Assembly (NCBI GenBank): GCA_039621445.1
Contig: CP154956.1
Coordinates: forward strand, 81,340,474 to 81,404,473
Origin: Euglena gracilis
Lineage: Eukaryota; Euglenida; Euglenophyceae; Euglenales
Reading direction: 5' to 3'
DNA: 64,000 nt
The position numbers and the translations under genes are program-made. Under the pieces are notes generated by a model. The model made no database searches and was not told the DNA's origin. It saw only the letters and a program-made list of their open reading frames with translations. This document shows positions 1 to 11,940 of this stretch, piece by piece; position 1 is the stretch's first letter; the number at the start of each line of letters is the position of its first letter.

Positions 1-560
1 TTTGTTGCCAAAAGTGAACAAAAGCTGCTAAAATGACCCAAATTGGCCAAAAGCAGGGTCATTTTGGGCCATTTTTGGCTTTTTTGGACGACTTTGGGCA
101 TTTTTTTTTGTTATTTTTGCCTGCTTTTGGAACTTTTGGCCATTTTAACCATTTTTTGCCACTTTTAGGCCATTTTTAGGTCATGTTTGACTGCTCTTCA
201 TGTCAAAAGCAACAAAAAGACTTTTAAAGTGGCCTGAAAGTGGCCAGAAGTGGGTAAAAATGGCCAACAGCAGAGAAAAGTGGTCAAAAGTGGGTTAAAG
301 AGGCGAAAAGTGGTCAAAAGAGGTCAAAGCAAAGCAAAAGCTTTTGGCCAGCTTTTGCAAAGCAAAAGCTGGCCAAAAGCAGCCAAAGTCCGGCAAAAAG
401 TGGGCAAAAGCAACAAAAGTGACCAAAAGAAAGCAAAAGGCAGGAAAAAATGGGCAAAGGCAGCAAAAATCGACCAAAAGTCGGCAACAGTGGCCAAAAG
501 CAGTCCAAAAGCATCAAAAACTGGCCAAAAGCAGCGAGAAGTGGCCAAAAGTCGGCAACA
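1..560. repeat. Low-complexity GGCCAAAAGTGG-type repeat
   Basis: The first part (to about 200) is rich in TTTTGGCC and the second part in GGCCAAAAGTGG, so the block reads as a loose inverted arrangement of one degenerate motif. Open frames here are Lys/Gln-rich on one strand and Leu/Phe-rich on the other, as expected of a purine-rich repeat, and are not genes. The same GGCCAAAA vocabulary returns at 8450-8530, 21350-21470, 48960-49160 and 54300-54560. Confidence 0.7.
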
Positions 561-630
561 GTGGCTTGTGTGATTGTGATATATGCTCATTTTTTGTTGG
601 CCTGCCCCCCACCTACAGCCAACTATTTTG

Positions 631-700
631 CCGACCGCTGCCGACCGCAGCCGACCGCAGCCGACCGCAGCCGACCGCGGCCGACCGCAGCCGACCGCGG
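631..700. repeat. 10-bp tandem repeat, seven units
   Basis: Seven head-to-tail copies of CCGACCGCAG, with single-base variants at positions 8 to 10. The 300 bases that follow (700-1020) are GATAT/CGATA-rich and show no coding signal. Confidence 0.9.
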
Positions 701-1029
701 GCTAAAATTTGGAATCTGTCATAGGTGCTTGCTCAAGGGGGACCAAGGATGGATATTGATATTGGTTTTGGGGGGGTCCCGATGAATTTGGATGGATTGA
801 CACCCCGATATCGCCGATAAAAGTCGATAAATCTGATATGCTCATTTTGTGCCCCGATATCCTCATTTTTTTGATTTGAAAATCCAAAAATTGCCCAAAA
901 AAAAATTACATCCCCCCCCCCAATAAAGCCGATATTTCACGATATTTTTTCGGGGCCCGATAGATTCGAGATTCTCGATAAGCCCGATATGGGCCGATAT
1001 CCAATATCCATCTTTGGGGCGACGAAGGC

Positions 1030-1287
1030 GTGGATCCGGTCGAAGGGCATCCGGCAGTTCAACAAGGGCCTGCCAACTCTCCAGACATGAACCCAATTGA
1101 GCATGTCTGGCCGTTGGTCAGCAGGCAGTTGATTGGACGTGTGTTTTCCAGCCGCAATGCCCTTTGGACTGCCTTACAACAGGCATTTACCAATGTCAGC
1201 CCCGCTCGGATCATCAAGCTGTATGATAGCATGCCCCGCCACCTTGCCACCTTGTACCAGGCACGAGGTGGCCACACCAGGTACTAA
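1030..1287 (+). pseudogene. Tc1/mariner transposase, C-terminal remnant
   Basis: The open frame contains SPDMNPIEHVWPLVSRQL, which is the conserved block around the third catalytic acidic residue of Tc1-like DDE transposases, and later KLYDSMPRHL and QARGGHTRY, the usual C-terminal block. Only about 80 residues of a family that is normally about 340 residues remain. The DNA-binding and first two catalytic regions are absent upstream, so this is a dead fragment. The stop at the end matches the family's natural C-terminus. Confidence 0.85.
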
Positions 1288-1408
1288 ACTGTCCAATAGA
1301 CGCAGCAAGCATGGTAATGATTGGCCATTGGGACCATACAACAGTGTTGTAAAAGGATTCTTATAGTCCAGTACATGTGTGCCACCATACCACCGGACGC
1401 CAAGGTAC

Positions 1409-1436
1409 ACCACCCACCCACCCACCCACCCACTCA

Positions 1437-1472
<36 letters not shown>
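1409..1472. repeat. (CCCA)n-(CA)n microsatellite
   Basis: About six CCCA units run into about 15 CA units. The tract ends 28 bases before the putative splice acceptor at 1499-1500. Confidence 0.9.
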
Positions 1473-1474
<2 letters not shown>

Positions 1475-1500
1475 CACCACACACGACGTTTTCGTTGCAG

Positions 1501-1727
1501 CCAGCCCCGCGTGGCTCCAAACTTCTGCTTCGGGCTCGGTCTCAGCTCCGGGAGGGGCGGGCCGCGGCGTCCCTGCCGGGGCCAGAGCCGGAGGCGCTGT
1601 TCGCGGACAACGTGGTGCGGGACAACGCCCTGGGCCCCGCAGCGGCGTGCTGGGCGGAGTACGGGCCCGACCTGCCCGCCCCTCTGCTGCGCTGCCCCAC
1701 GGGGTGTCTGGCCCCGGCATGGGGCTC
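1501..1727 (+). CDS. Putative internal exon, unknown protein
   Basis: The island is GC-rich and begins after a good acceptor (TTTTCGTTGCAG). In the frame starting at 1501 it encodes a run ending in LFADNVVRDNALGPAAA, then CWAEYGPDLP. It is followed by GTGAGA, a consensus donor, leaving phase 2. Base composition matches the other exons (third positions mostly G/C). No family is recognised. It could be a 5' exon of the membrane-protein gene ending at 14274, but intervening exons are missing, so linkage is a guess. The opposite strand has a comparable open frame of less protein-like composition. Confidence 0.45.
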
Positions 1728-2760
1728 GTGAGAAACGGTTCCTCATCAGTGTTGTGACGGCTGGTGCGCTCCAAAAAGATCAATTTTTTGCATTTTTTTT
1801 GCCAATTATTTGCCCCAGAAATGCCAAAATGGCATTTTTGGCCGTTTTGGGGGGACATTTATTTTTAATTTCTTCCACCCAACCCTCGCGCCAGGCATTT
1901 TTTAGAAGAAATCTGCGTAGAGGAATCGCAAATGACCGTGCGTCCATGAACGCCGGTTCGGGCGGGAAGCCAGAACCCCTGCTGGCTGAAAATTTCCCCT
2001 CCTTGAAAATCCCCCCTGAAATTGTCCCGATTTTGGCAGTTCTCCTTTATGCTTCCAGGGGTCCGAAAATTCCCCCCAGAAAATGCCCAGTCCCCCCCCC
2101 AAAAGTCAACAAAAAAGACGTGAGGGAAGGGCTTTTTGGAAGGAGGACTTTTGCCTCTTTGATTTTTTGCCCTTGTAAACCATCATTGGTGCTCTTTATT
2201 TAAGCACCACCCTGAAACAAATGTTGTAGTCCAATGCAAAATTTCATTTTGCATTTTTTTGTGCACCAACAGGTGCTATGTCCATCTTGGGTCATCTGGA
2301 CCGCGCCACTGTTTAGGTGGGAGGGGTACCCCCTACCTGGATCTGGGGGGTGGGGTCCGACCAGGGTTTGAATAGTGCTGAGCTCTTAATATGCGCGCAA
2401 ACGCGCATTTTTGATGCCCTATATGAACTGGGTCCTTGAATGGACCCTCCAGGGAAACGCTGACAGGCGCCGCGCGAGCGGCGTGATAACAAAAAAACCA
2501 CGTGATTATTTTTACGATTACAATTACGATTATCATTATGAGTACGTTTCACAATACGAAACTGTCAGGGATTTAGGCCCAATGCTGGGCAGCTGGGGGG
2601 AGGGTGAAAAATGGGGAACGGGAAAGGCAACGTCACATTTACGGGGGGATGCTGGGCACCTCTGAACAGTTGGGTATGCGGCCCAGGTGCATTTATCCAG
2701 CGTTCGCACCGCCCCTTTAAAGGGTATCATCAGCTTGGGTATCCCCGGCTCTGGGTACCG
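1728..2760. other. No gene seen; fragments of dispersed repeats
   Basis: The stretch is C/A-rich and without convincing exons. The motif CCGCGCCACTGTTTAGG at about 2303 recurs at about 50545. The segment at about 2357-2393 is an inverted near-copy of about 5263-5300 (shared core GCTGAGCTCTTAATA). Confidence 0.5.
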
Positions 2761-2819
2761 GAGACCTCTGTCTTTGCAGAGGCGGATTTAGCGGGGGGGG
2801 GGGACAACCACCAATGCGA

Positions 2820-3620
2820 TGTCCATTCTCTGGGTGCACAGTGTGCCGTCATGTGTAGGCGGTGGAATGATGAATGTTTCCCCCCCAAAATGGCCATCCA
2901 TCCCTCACCAACAGACGACTGCACAATGTGCACACAGAGCTTTCAAAAGGCATTGCTAGTTGCCTCCCTCCCAAAGACCATTCCTCCAGTGTGAACACAA
3001 GACTGGTGTCCCCCCCCTTTGGCCATCATTCCACTGCTTTCCCATGAATGCACTATGTGCACCCAGATGATGAAAATGCACCTCCCCCCGGGACCACCGA
3101 CAATGCCATTTCCAATGTCGGGGTGCACACTGTGCAGTGTTTTGTCGGCAGTGGACTGATGGTCTATGGGGAGCGGGCAACTGGAAATGCCACTTGCCTT
3201 CTGTCGATGCACACGGTGCATGCCTGTGAAGGCAGTGGAGTGATGGCCGTATGGGGGGGGGGGGCAGTGGCAATGGATTCTGAGGCTGCACATTGTGCAG
3301 CGTTGTGTACACAGTGGATTGGTGGCCATTAGGGGGGGGGGGGGGCAACTGACAATGCTCTTTCCATCCTCTGAGTGCACGGAGTGCAGTCCTGCATAGG
3401 TTGTGGAACGATGGCCAAATGGGGGGGGACCACGGATAATGCCATTTCTGTTCTCTGGATGCAAAATGTGCAGTCTTTTGTCAGCAGTGGAATAATGGCC
3501 TATTGGGGGGGTAAACCGGAAATGCCATTTCCATCCCTGGTACACACAGTGCACTGATGTGTAGGAAATGGAAATGCCATTTGCCTTCTCTAGATGCACA
3601 CGGTGCATTCCTGTGAAGGC
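2820..3620. repeat. Degenerate tandem repeat of about 85 bp
   Basis: Units carry GTGCACACRGTGCA, then TGTCGGCAGTGGAATGATGG, a G-run and a GCCATTTCC block. Clear starts lie near 3124, 3209, 3288, 3377, 3459 and 3543. Each unit contains a 6-9 base G-run. Open frames on both strands are repeat-derived (recurring VHSEDG/HCVHPE-like strings). Confidence 0.75.
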
Positions 3621-3624
3621 GGTG

Positions 3625-3895
3625 TAAAAAAACGCACATTTTCGGCCAAAAAAAACAGTTTTTCTGGGTCCGGGAGGCCAAAAAAACATCGTTTTGGGCA
3701 AAAAAAAATTCAATTTTTTCGACTTTTTTGACCTGGTTTTGACCCAAAGTCAATGGGTTGGCGGCCCAAAACGGGGCGCTGGCGGGTCGAAAAATGCTCA
3801 TTTTCGGCTCAAAAACAGTTTTTCTGGGTCCGGGAGGCCCAAAAACATCGTTTCGGGCAAAAAAAAATTCGATTTTTTTTCCGACTTTTTTGACC
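3625..3895. repeat. Two tandem units, inverted relative to 4745-5170
   Basis: Two copies of a unit of about 175-185 bp contain CAGTTTTTCTGGGTCCGGGA, an A-run, GACTTTTTTGACC and CAATGGGTTGGCGGCCC. Three further copies lie at about 4745-5170 in the opposite orientation, inside the 4071-5357 element. Confidence 0.75.
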
Positions 3896-4052
3896 CATGA
3901 TGGCCATGATGGGTCATGATGGCCATCATGGGTCATGATGGCCATCATGGGTCATGATGCGCATCATGGGTCATGATGCGTGTCATGGGGCATGATGGCC
4001 ATCATGGGTCATGATGCGCATGATGGGTCATGATGGGCATCATTGGTCATGG
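3895..4052. repeat. 21-bp palindromic tandem repeat
   Basis: The repeated unit is GGGTCATGATGGCCATCAT. Each copy contains the dyad ATGATGGCCATCAT, so single strands can fold at many registers. Confidence 0.85.
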
Positions 4053-4070
4053 GTCAGGGGGGGAGGGGGG

Positions 4071-5357
4071 GGTCGCTGAGCTCTTATCCCTTTATGGGTA
4101 AGAGCGAAGCTTACACCTGGGGGAAAACCCCCCCGAACCCCCCCCTCGGGGCCACCTCGGAAACCGGCAGATTATCACCATGATCCCGGCCTCGTTCCCG
4201 GAAAAAATTTTTCCAGTCGCGAGCGACTGGATTCCTAGTTTCCGAATCACCTGGGTTTGACCCCCAACTCCCCGCCAGGCCCGAGTTATTCACGCGTGAA
4301 GGGGTCCAAACTGGGTAGGATTGGCCCGCCCCCTTTTTAAGCCCCCCCCCCCTTGGACTCTGCCATTTCGGCCAAAGAAATGTCAATTTTCAAAATATCT
4401 CCAAAATGAAGCCAGATCAAAGGAAATGTCCGGAGACCTAATTTGAAGCCCTTGGAACCCCATCTGCTGGCATTTTGGATGGAAGCCCCATCTGCTGGCA
4501 TTTTGATTTCCCCGCAACTCCCTGCCGGCCCGAGATATGCCGGTTTTCGGCCAACGGGCTATTTCGTACATTTTTTCCACTGTCCGACTTTGCCCAAAAT
4601 TCGGCCAAAAATCAATATTTTCAAAATTTCTCCAAAATGAAGCAAAATCAAAGAAATGTCCGGAGACCTAATTTGAAGCCCTTGGAACACTCCATCTACC
4701 GGTATTTTGCTTTCCCCGCAACTGTTCGCGTAGCCCGAGATACGGCTGTTTTTTTCGAAGAAAAAAATTGCCCGAAACGATGTTTTTTGGGCCTCCCGGA
4801 CCCAGAAAAACTGTTTTTGGGCCGAAAATGAGCGTTTTTCGACCCTCCAGCGACCCGTTTTGGGCTGCCAACCCATTGATTTTGGGTCATTTTCGGGTCA
4901 AAAAAGTTTTCGGGTCAAAAAAGTCGGAAAAAAAATCGAAAAAAAATTTTGCCCAAAACGATGTTTTTGGGCCTCCCAAACCCAGAAAAACTGTTTTTGG
5001 GCCGAAAATGAGCGTTTTTCGCCTCGCCAGCGCCCCGTTTTGGGCTGTCAACCCACTCACTTCCGGTCATTTTTGGGTCAAAAAAGTCGAAACAATCGAA
5101 AAAAATTTTCGCTCAAAGCGCTGTTTTTTGGCTATCCAGACCCGGAAAAGGTATATTTTGAGCCAAAAATGCCCTGTTTCGGGCACAAAACCTTTGCATT
5201 TCTGTCAACAGAGCTCCATGGAGTGCGCCGGTTTATATGGGGGTGTCAATGAAGGGGTGGGTGAGCGCTTATTAAGAGCTCAGCATTATTCAAAACCTGG
5301 TTTTCCCCCAGGGGTAAGCTTCGCTCTTACCCATAAAGAGATAAGAGCTCAGCGACC
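4071..5357. mobile_element. 1.29-kb element with 59-bp terminal inverted repeats
   Basis: The left end (4071-4129) and the reverse complement of the right end (5299-5357) match over 59 bases with two visible differences. Both begin GGTCGCTGAGCTCTTAT and contain AAGAGCGAAGCTTAC. The interior has no transposase. It holds two near-identical blocks of about 60 bp (4440-4500, 4660-4720; shared CATCTGCTGGCATTTTG-like text) and three tandem copies of the unit at 3625-3895. No convincing target duplication is visible beside the G-run flanks, so the superfamily is unknown. Confidence 0.75.
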
Positions 5358-5359
5358 CC

Positions 5360-6257
5360 TCCATATGCCCTTCCTGATATTGAATCGCCCTCAAGCCCTC
5401 CCTTTGCGGCGAGGTGAGTCTCGTTCTCTGGTTGTGAGGCCAGAGGGGTGTCGCCACTGCTCATGGATTTTTCAACCCAAGCGGTCGTCGTTCGCAGTAT
5501 GCTTTGTGAGGCCACATCGGGATTGGGTCAGCGATACAGCTTGAGACATTCCGCGTGCGAAAGAAACAGAGCAATTTCGCCACTCAGTTCATTTCCTGCA
5601 GCTTGGCAGAGGTATCTCGGGTTGATAAAAAGATAGAGAGAAAAGAAAACGAAACATGCCATGCTTTTGGCAAAGTTGGTTGAAACCCAGTTTGTCCAAT
5701 GTGAATAATGTTTTGCGAATAAACGGTTCGCATTGTAAGGAAGTCACAACCTCGCAATTGTTTTTGACATATTTCTGAGATACCCAAACAGACCCAAACA
5801 GACCCAAACCGTATTTTAATTTCGGCTTTCATCATAATGGTTTCCAAAACGCGAAGCGGAGTTGATGGTCTGATTTTTTGGTATATTTCTCAAATGTCGG
5901 CCCAGTCCAAAAGCCAAGTGTCCATTGCAGAAGGGTGTCGAGAGAGATTTGGGGGCAGCTCATCCATTCCGACAGATAATTCCATCATCGGCAACCGCTG
6001 CGACTCTGCGCAGATTCGCAGCATTCAGGGGTTGAAATGCATCAATTCACCTTCGTCCATTTTGGCAGCTACAGGTTTTGAACGTAGTGAGTAACACACC
6101 ATATTTTTGCATCCGACCAGAAATGGAAGACGCTGTCAGAGTCAGAAAATGAGTAACAAAAATCGAAAAAATACAGCGGTATAATATAGTGTTAATTAAA
6201 CAAAAACAAAATATAAAAGAAACAGTATAATAATAAGTTATGAACGTATTAAAACAG
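5360..6257. other. No supported gene
   Basis: Open frames of 60 to 87 codons exist on both strands, but none resembles a known protein and none has a convincing splice context. The stretch is probably intronic or intergenic. Confidence 0.4.
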
Positions 6258-6404
6258 TCATCCCCTGGTGGGGAAGTGGCGTTGTTCCTGCTGGTGGCCA
6301 ACAACGTTGTCGACTTCGTGAACAACCAGGTGGTGAAGAATTACGGCACGCTGACCGTGCAGCGCCGGGAAACGAAGGTGGAGTCCTGGGAGCACGAGCC
6401 ACAG
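6258..6404 (+). CDS. Internal exon, unknown protein
   Basis: The exon follows an acceptor (TTAAAACAG) and ends before GTGTGTATTG. At 147 bases it is phase 0 on both sides and encodes 49 residues: SSPGGEVALFLLVANNVV, then DFVNNQVVKNYGTLTVQ, then RRETKVESWEHEPQ. Hydrophobic and charged residues alternate as in beta strands of an extracellular or luminal domain, and synonymous positions favour G/C. It probably belongs with 7859-7943, 8840-9043 and 9483-9548 on the same strand. Family not recognised. Confidence 0.6.
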
Positions 6405-6599
6405 GTGTGTATTGTTGCATGTCTCCACCCAAGAACACATGCAGTTTTGTGCGACATGTTTTTGTGGTTGGCTGGCAACACTCAGAACCAGGCATTCATG
6501 AAATGTGTGTGCCAAAAAAGGTGTTAACATCATATATTACATTCACATTATATGTAATTCCCCTCAAAGCCGCAAAAGCCGGAAACCAGAGATTTTTTT

Positions 6600-6810
6600 T
6601 AAGTTTTGTGACCAGGGGGGGGGTCCCGGCCGAGCCCTCCCCACTGGGGGGGTCGGGCTGAGTGGGTGCCCGCCAGAGGCGGGGTTCTCTTCTTTTTTCG
6701 ACACGAAGTACTGAAAATAATTTTTGGACCCCAAAATTGACCCCCCAAAAGTGTGCCCCCCACCCCCCCCACCCTGGGGTGGGTGGGTCCGGACCCCCCT
6801 GGGTCCTAAG
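6600..6810. repeat. G/C-run dispersed element (family member)
   Basis: G-run and C-run blocks with GGGTCCGGACCC-type palindromes surround a short core (TTTTTTCGACACGAAGTACTGAAAA). The overall plan is shared with 16500-16720, 42425-42665, 48095-48300 and 63640-63960. Confidence 0.5.
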
Positions 6811-7027
6811 AAACAAACCCTCTGCGGGAAACTCAACTCTATTTGTATAATTTTTTTCTTCCCTCTTTCTTTGTGCCCTCATCCCATGCCTTACCGCTCT
6901 TCTCAGACGAACACACTTGACTTTCGGGTTTTCTGTTCATATTTCCCAAATTGGAGCAAGGCAGGCACACGCTTTTTGTTCACATCTTCTCCGTGTTTCT
7001 GTCTGTGTTATCGCCTTTGGCTGAATT

Positions 7028-7832
<805 letters not shown>

Positions 7833-7858
7833 GCCGGGTCGCATCCCTACCCGCCCAG

Positions 7859-7943
7859 CCCGCCCTTCCACTTCGCGGCCAACGCGTGCCTCCACAACGC
7901 CTTCTTCGGCGTCTTCCTCCGCATCCCCGAGCGCCCGGCGGAG
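7859..7943 (+). CDS. Internal exon, unknown protein
   Basis: The acceptor CTACCCGCCCAG is followed by 85 bases encoding PPFHFAANACLHNAFFG and then VFLRIPERPAE, with GTGCGC as donor (phase 0 out). The GC-rich sequence starts abruptly after the TG array. The two other frames give Pro/Arg- or Ser-rich strings, so this frame is preferred, but the incoming phase (2) does not match exon 6258-6404, implying a missing exon between them. Confidence 0.5.
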
Positions 7944-8059
7944 GTGCGCAGGGCCCCGCCCGCGGCGTTGGGGCATTCTCATTGGCCTGCCATCCCCCCA
8001 AAAAGCATTGTGAATGCGGATCGCATGGCACACAGCTGTGTGTGGACGCCCCCCAGACC

Positions 8060-8839
8060 ATACCATAATCAATTTTTTGTGTGGTGTGGCCCCGGGGGTT
8101 TGGGTGGGTTTTCGTGAGTGGGGGTGGGTTGGGCTGCTGGACCCGGGGGGGGGGGGGTGCGCCTTGGGTCAGTCCGGCCGAAGGCCAGTCTGGAAAAAGA
8201 TTATTCAAGGTTGTTCAGCTGGTTGTAGGTGGGTTTTTGGGTGAATTTGTGGGGAGTTGACCCCACAGGGGGGGGGTGTCGTGCGTTGGTGGGTTTTCGA
8301 AAAAGTGGGGGTGGGTCTGGGCCTGGGAAAAAGTGCCCTCCCCGGGGGGTCACTAAGCGAATCTATGCACCACCCCCCCCCCTCTTGGGGTGGTTGGCCG
8401 CCAAAACCTCCCTTTAGTCTTCAACGTCTATAGTCTTCAACGTGGAGGGTGCGGAATAGAGGAAGGCACCTACAGCTAAAATTGCCTAAAACGGCCGAAA
8501 ATGGCCGAAAATGGCATAAAATGGACGAAAATGGCCTGAAATGGGAAAATTTCTATTGCATAACTTTTTTTTGTAAATTATCTGTGTTCAGAATTCCTCT
8601 TTGGGTATGAATTAAAATTTGTTGAGCTTCCCATGGTTTTGATCGAGTATTCATGCATTTTGCATGGATTCACAATCCTTATTACTTAATAGGGGAAGGT
8701 TTGCACACGTTATCATACAGTTTTCGGGACAAAAACGACGCAAAATTGTAATTTTCAGAACCTCCATTCATACCTTAAAATGGCCTCTAAGGGCCTAAAA
8801 TGGGGAAAATTTTGGGCTTGGCTGTGGGGGCCTGAACAG
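8060..8839. other. Intron-like, G/C-run-rich then AT-rich
   Basis: The CAGACCATACCATAAT motif (about 8052) also occurs near 40965 and 55025. G-runs dominate to 8400, and short AAATGGCC repeats follow at 8490-8545. No gene is supported. Confidence 0.45.
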
Positions 8840-9043
8840 GGGGGCTGGGGCAGGCGGCGGGGCGCGGTGTGGCGGACGGGCAACGACCTCAGCCACAACG
8901 AAGTCACCGACGCCAGCACCGTGCAGCAGCCCCTGCTGGAGGTGGTGGGCGGGGACTTCACGCTGCGGCCGCTGCGGCTGGCGGGCAACCGCCTCGTGGG
9001 GAACGAAGCCCAGGGCCTGCCTTGCCCTCCCCCGGGGTGTGAA
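8840..9043 (+). CDS. Internal exon, unknown protein
   Basis: With the acceptor CCTGAACAG at 8838-8839 the exon is 204 bases, phase 0 at both ends. It joins in frame to 7859-7943 and ends before GTGAGCG, a consensus donor. It encodes RTGNDLSHNEVTDASTV, then QQPLLEVVGGDFTLRPLR and CPPPGCE. An acceptor 14 bases downstream is also possible but breaks the frame. The Cys pair near the end and the later transmembrane exon suggest a secretory-pathway protein (inference). Confidence 0.6.
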
Positions 9044-9482
9044 GTGAGCGTTGGTTTTGCACAAGAGGGGGGGGGGGTCCAGGCCCCCTCCCTCCTTGAG
9101 CCCTCTGTGCTGGACGAAAAAAATTCTCCAGCGTTGTGCCCCGGGAAAAATGCATTTTTTTGATGCATGGTTTGGTCGATCTTTGAGGGGGAAAATGATT
9201 CTATTGCTTTCCTGCTTCCCCTCCCCACGCCTTTTAAACTTACCTCCCCTGAGGATTCAAATGTTTAAATTTAAACTGTTTTGTAAACTCCATTCGACAC
9301 AAAGAGAGCGTTCCTGTTCATGGGGTAATTCAGCTCAAACTTCAGCGTGACCAGCATTGATTGGGCCGTCACTGTTGGGGGTTTTGGAAGCCTCCATCTG
9401 CCGGGGGTCTTGTGGATGTCAAACAAAGTCAGAAGCAAACCCTGTGGGGGGCCTTCTTCTGGCAGTGCGGCTACACAGCCAG

Positions 9483-9548
9483 GCGGTGGCGACCCAGAAC
9501 CGGTTTGATAATCCGTATGCAAAGTATGAGCTGGAGTTCACCGGCCAG
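9483..9548 (+). CDS. Short internal exon, unknown protein
   Basis: In the frame that ends at GGCCAG before GTGCGTACC it encodes AVATQNRFDNPYAKY and then ELEFTGQ, phase 0. The open frame continues upstream to about 9432, so an earlier acceptor (9465 or 9482) is possible. Phase 0 agrees with the exon ending at 9043. Confidence 0.5.
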
Positions 9549-9859
9549 GTGCGTACCGCTTTCTCTTTCGTCTACAGCCTGTATTGTTGCTTGCAAGCTC
9601 GCTTTTCCATCACGTGGTAAACGTGGACGATTTGCTGTTGATTTAAACTGGCACTTCAATTAGAATTGATACCTGACGTCTGTTTTGAGGCCGGGCTTCT
9701 TTTTAAAGAAGGTCGTACCCCCTCAGTGGGTGCCTCAGGGCAGGTAGGCAACCCTCAGGTCTGGAGTGGGTGGTCTTTCAGCATAACGCTGTTGTCGAAG
9801 GCGCAAGGGGCCAGTAATGGGCCGAAACCACCCCAGAGTGGTCCTGGTATGCCCAAGCA

Positions 9860-10680
9860 TGGCATGGCAGGATTCACCTCCCCCCTGTTGGTTGGGCCCC
9901 AGGGAAGAAGGGGAATCGGCAGAACAGCGAGGGGGGTGGGGGGGGGAGGGGGTCAACCACCCCCCCCCCACCCCCTGCATGGTGGGTGGGTGGGGGGGGT
10001 AGGGTCGACCCCCCCCACCACCTCTTCCCGTATTTCCAGGAGCACCAATTTTTGGACCCGACCAATTTTGGTGTTTTTTGTGGCCCCGTTTTGGGACCCA
10101 TATAGGGGGTCCCCCCAAAATCCCCCCAAAATCCCATTTTTTCACACTTTCCAAGAATTCAACGTTTTCTCAAAATGTTGATTTTGAAAGGTTTTAGAAG
10201 CAAAAAATGCCATTGAAAGTCCAAAAAAATTCAACGAGAAAAAGTGTCAGTAAAATTTGACTGTGCCAAAATTTTGTCCACTTTTTTGTTTTTTTCCACC
10301 CCCCCTCCCTTTTTTTTTTTTTCTTTTTTTCTTTCTTCTTTTTTTTTTTTTTCCTTTTTTTCTTTCCTTTTTTTCTTCTTTTTTTTTTCCTACTCCCCCT
10401 CCCTCCTAAAAACTACCAATTTTTAACCCTGAAATTTTTAGATTTTTTTTGAAAAAATGTAGTTTTCCATCCAAAAATCATGTTTTTTGGGTTCATTTTT
10501 CAAAAAAAATTCCAAAAAATTCCCGGCCAAAATCCCCGTTTTCCTGAAATCGGTGAAAATGCTGTGATGGGGGGGGTCGACCCCCCCCCCCCCCACCTTC
10601 CGGGTTGGGGTGTCGACCCCCCCCCACCACGCCTTCCCATTCTGCCCCCCTTTCCCAAAAAAAAGCTTGCCAACTAACAA
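9860..10680. repeat. C/G-run and pyrimidine-tract region
   Basis: The region contains long C- and G-runs with GGTGGGTGGGTGG text (9925-10030), a T-rich tract with C interruptions (about 10285-10405), and a G8/C14 near-palindrome (10568-10625). No coding signal. Confidence 0.6.
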
Positions 10681-10924
10681 CAGATAGCCAAACCCTGGAA
10701 TTGTCATGATTGACAAAACGTATTCTCCATATTTTTTTCAGAAATAATATTATTAATTCATTTTTTATTTGCTCGATTAATTCATTGATTCATCAATTCA
10801 GTTTTTTTTGTTTTTCAAACCAAGATTCTTTTCCCGATTTCAATGGCTTCCCACCACGATGAATTTATTTGTTTTCTTTTTCAGTTATACCATTAATGTT
10901 TATCGTTGTTCGCGATCAATTTAG

Positions 10925-11072
10925 GAACCCATCAAACAAGACAAATTTGTGTTCTGTGCCAGCCTCTGAGAATTCCCTGCCCTGGTGTTATCAATGTCGG
11001 GTCTGCGAGCCAGTGGTCCTTCCCCTGGACTGTCCTGTCCTATGGACGTATTCAATCGCTGTCACCCCAGAG
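10925..11072 (+). CDS. Possible cysteine-rich exon, frame uncertain
   Basis: An acceptor (CGATCAATTTAG) and a donor (CCAGAG before GTCC) bound 148 bases. One frame gives NPSNKTNLCSVPASENS, then LPWCYQCRVCEPVVLPLD, then CPVLWTYSIAVTPE, with an N-glycosylation site (NKT) and five Cys. A second frame gives WSFPWTVLSYGRIQSL, also plausible. The choice cannot be made without transcript data. Confidence 0.35.
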
Positions 11073-11456
11073 GTCCAATACCAATAATCAAAACTCCGGT
11101 TGCAGATGAACCCACACCACACCCTGTCCAACCCCTTTTTTCCTCATTCATTTTCCCAGCATGGTCACTTTTGGAGAAACCACAGCAGGATTTCGTTCAA
11201 TGGCAAGGGTCAATGGCTCGAACCATTGACCCCCCCCCTCCCCCCGAAAGAAAATTCACTGGCACCAGGAACTACTGGGGCGACTTCTCCGCCACCGATG
11301 AGGAAGGCAGGCAGGGAGGGCTCCCAGGCAGGGAGGCAGGGGGTGTTGGTCGCCCATCGGCGTATCACCCAGGAGGGTTGCCATTTGTTGTTCGGAGGTG
11401 GATCGAATCAAATGGTGGGCCGGCAGTCGACAGCTGGGCCTGCAGGGTTCCAGCTA

Positions 11457-11572
11457 CCCCAAAGACTGAAAGAGTCGGCCAACTGGGGCTAATACACATG
11501 GGGGGACCCTCGCTCGGCGCCTTCAGCACCTCGGTAGGGTCGCCCCATGTGCATTAACCCCAGTTGGGCAAC
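11457..11572. mobile_element. Palindromic hairpin element, copy 1
   Basis: The arms read CCCAAAG..AGTCGGCCAACTGG at the left and CCAGTTGGGCAACCCTTTGGG at the right, around a loop containing CTCGCTCGGCGCCTTC. It matches the cleaner copies at 51233-51353 and 52699-52819, more than 39 kb away. Confidence 0.75.
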
Positions 11573-11940
11573 CCTTTGGGTTCGCTGTCCACCCCGTAGA
11601 AGCAAATGCCTCTAAAATGGAATGGATGAAGGGGTACAAGAAAACAGGGACAAACTGGAAGGGGGGACGAGGGGGGGGGCTGCTTTGGCTAATACAAGAA
11701 TGTGCCAGAGCTGCCGTGGTGGCGTTTCTTTTCCCTTCCCAAAAGAGTTCCTCCCCTGAAAATTGGGTCGATCCGGACCCCCCAGCCAGAGTCTTTTTGC
11801 CCACAAAAGCGGAAGCCAACCAGTCCAACTCCAACGCCTCCCCAGTGACAGCCAAGTGGCGCCCTCCCCCCTCCCCCCCCCCTGGTGGGGAGGCCTTCCT
11901 GCTGGCGTGAAGGCACGCCTCCGGGCTCGGGACGGGCGGG
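11573..11940. other. No supported gene
   Basis: G/C-run-rich sequence. Open frames on both strands extend through it but have no consistent splice context. Confidence 0.35.

Noticed and set aside
250-785. Lys/Gln-rich ORFs as basic nuclear proteins
   Set aside because: They follow the GGCCAAAAGTGG simple repeat, with equally long frames in other phases and on the other strand.
10280-10410. T-rich ORF encoding a Phe-run membrane peptide
   Set aside because: Simple pyrimidine tract, no splice context or homology.
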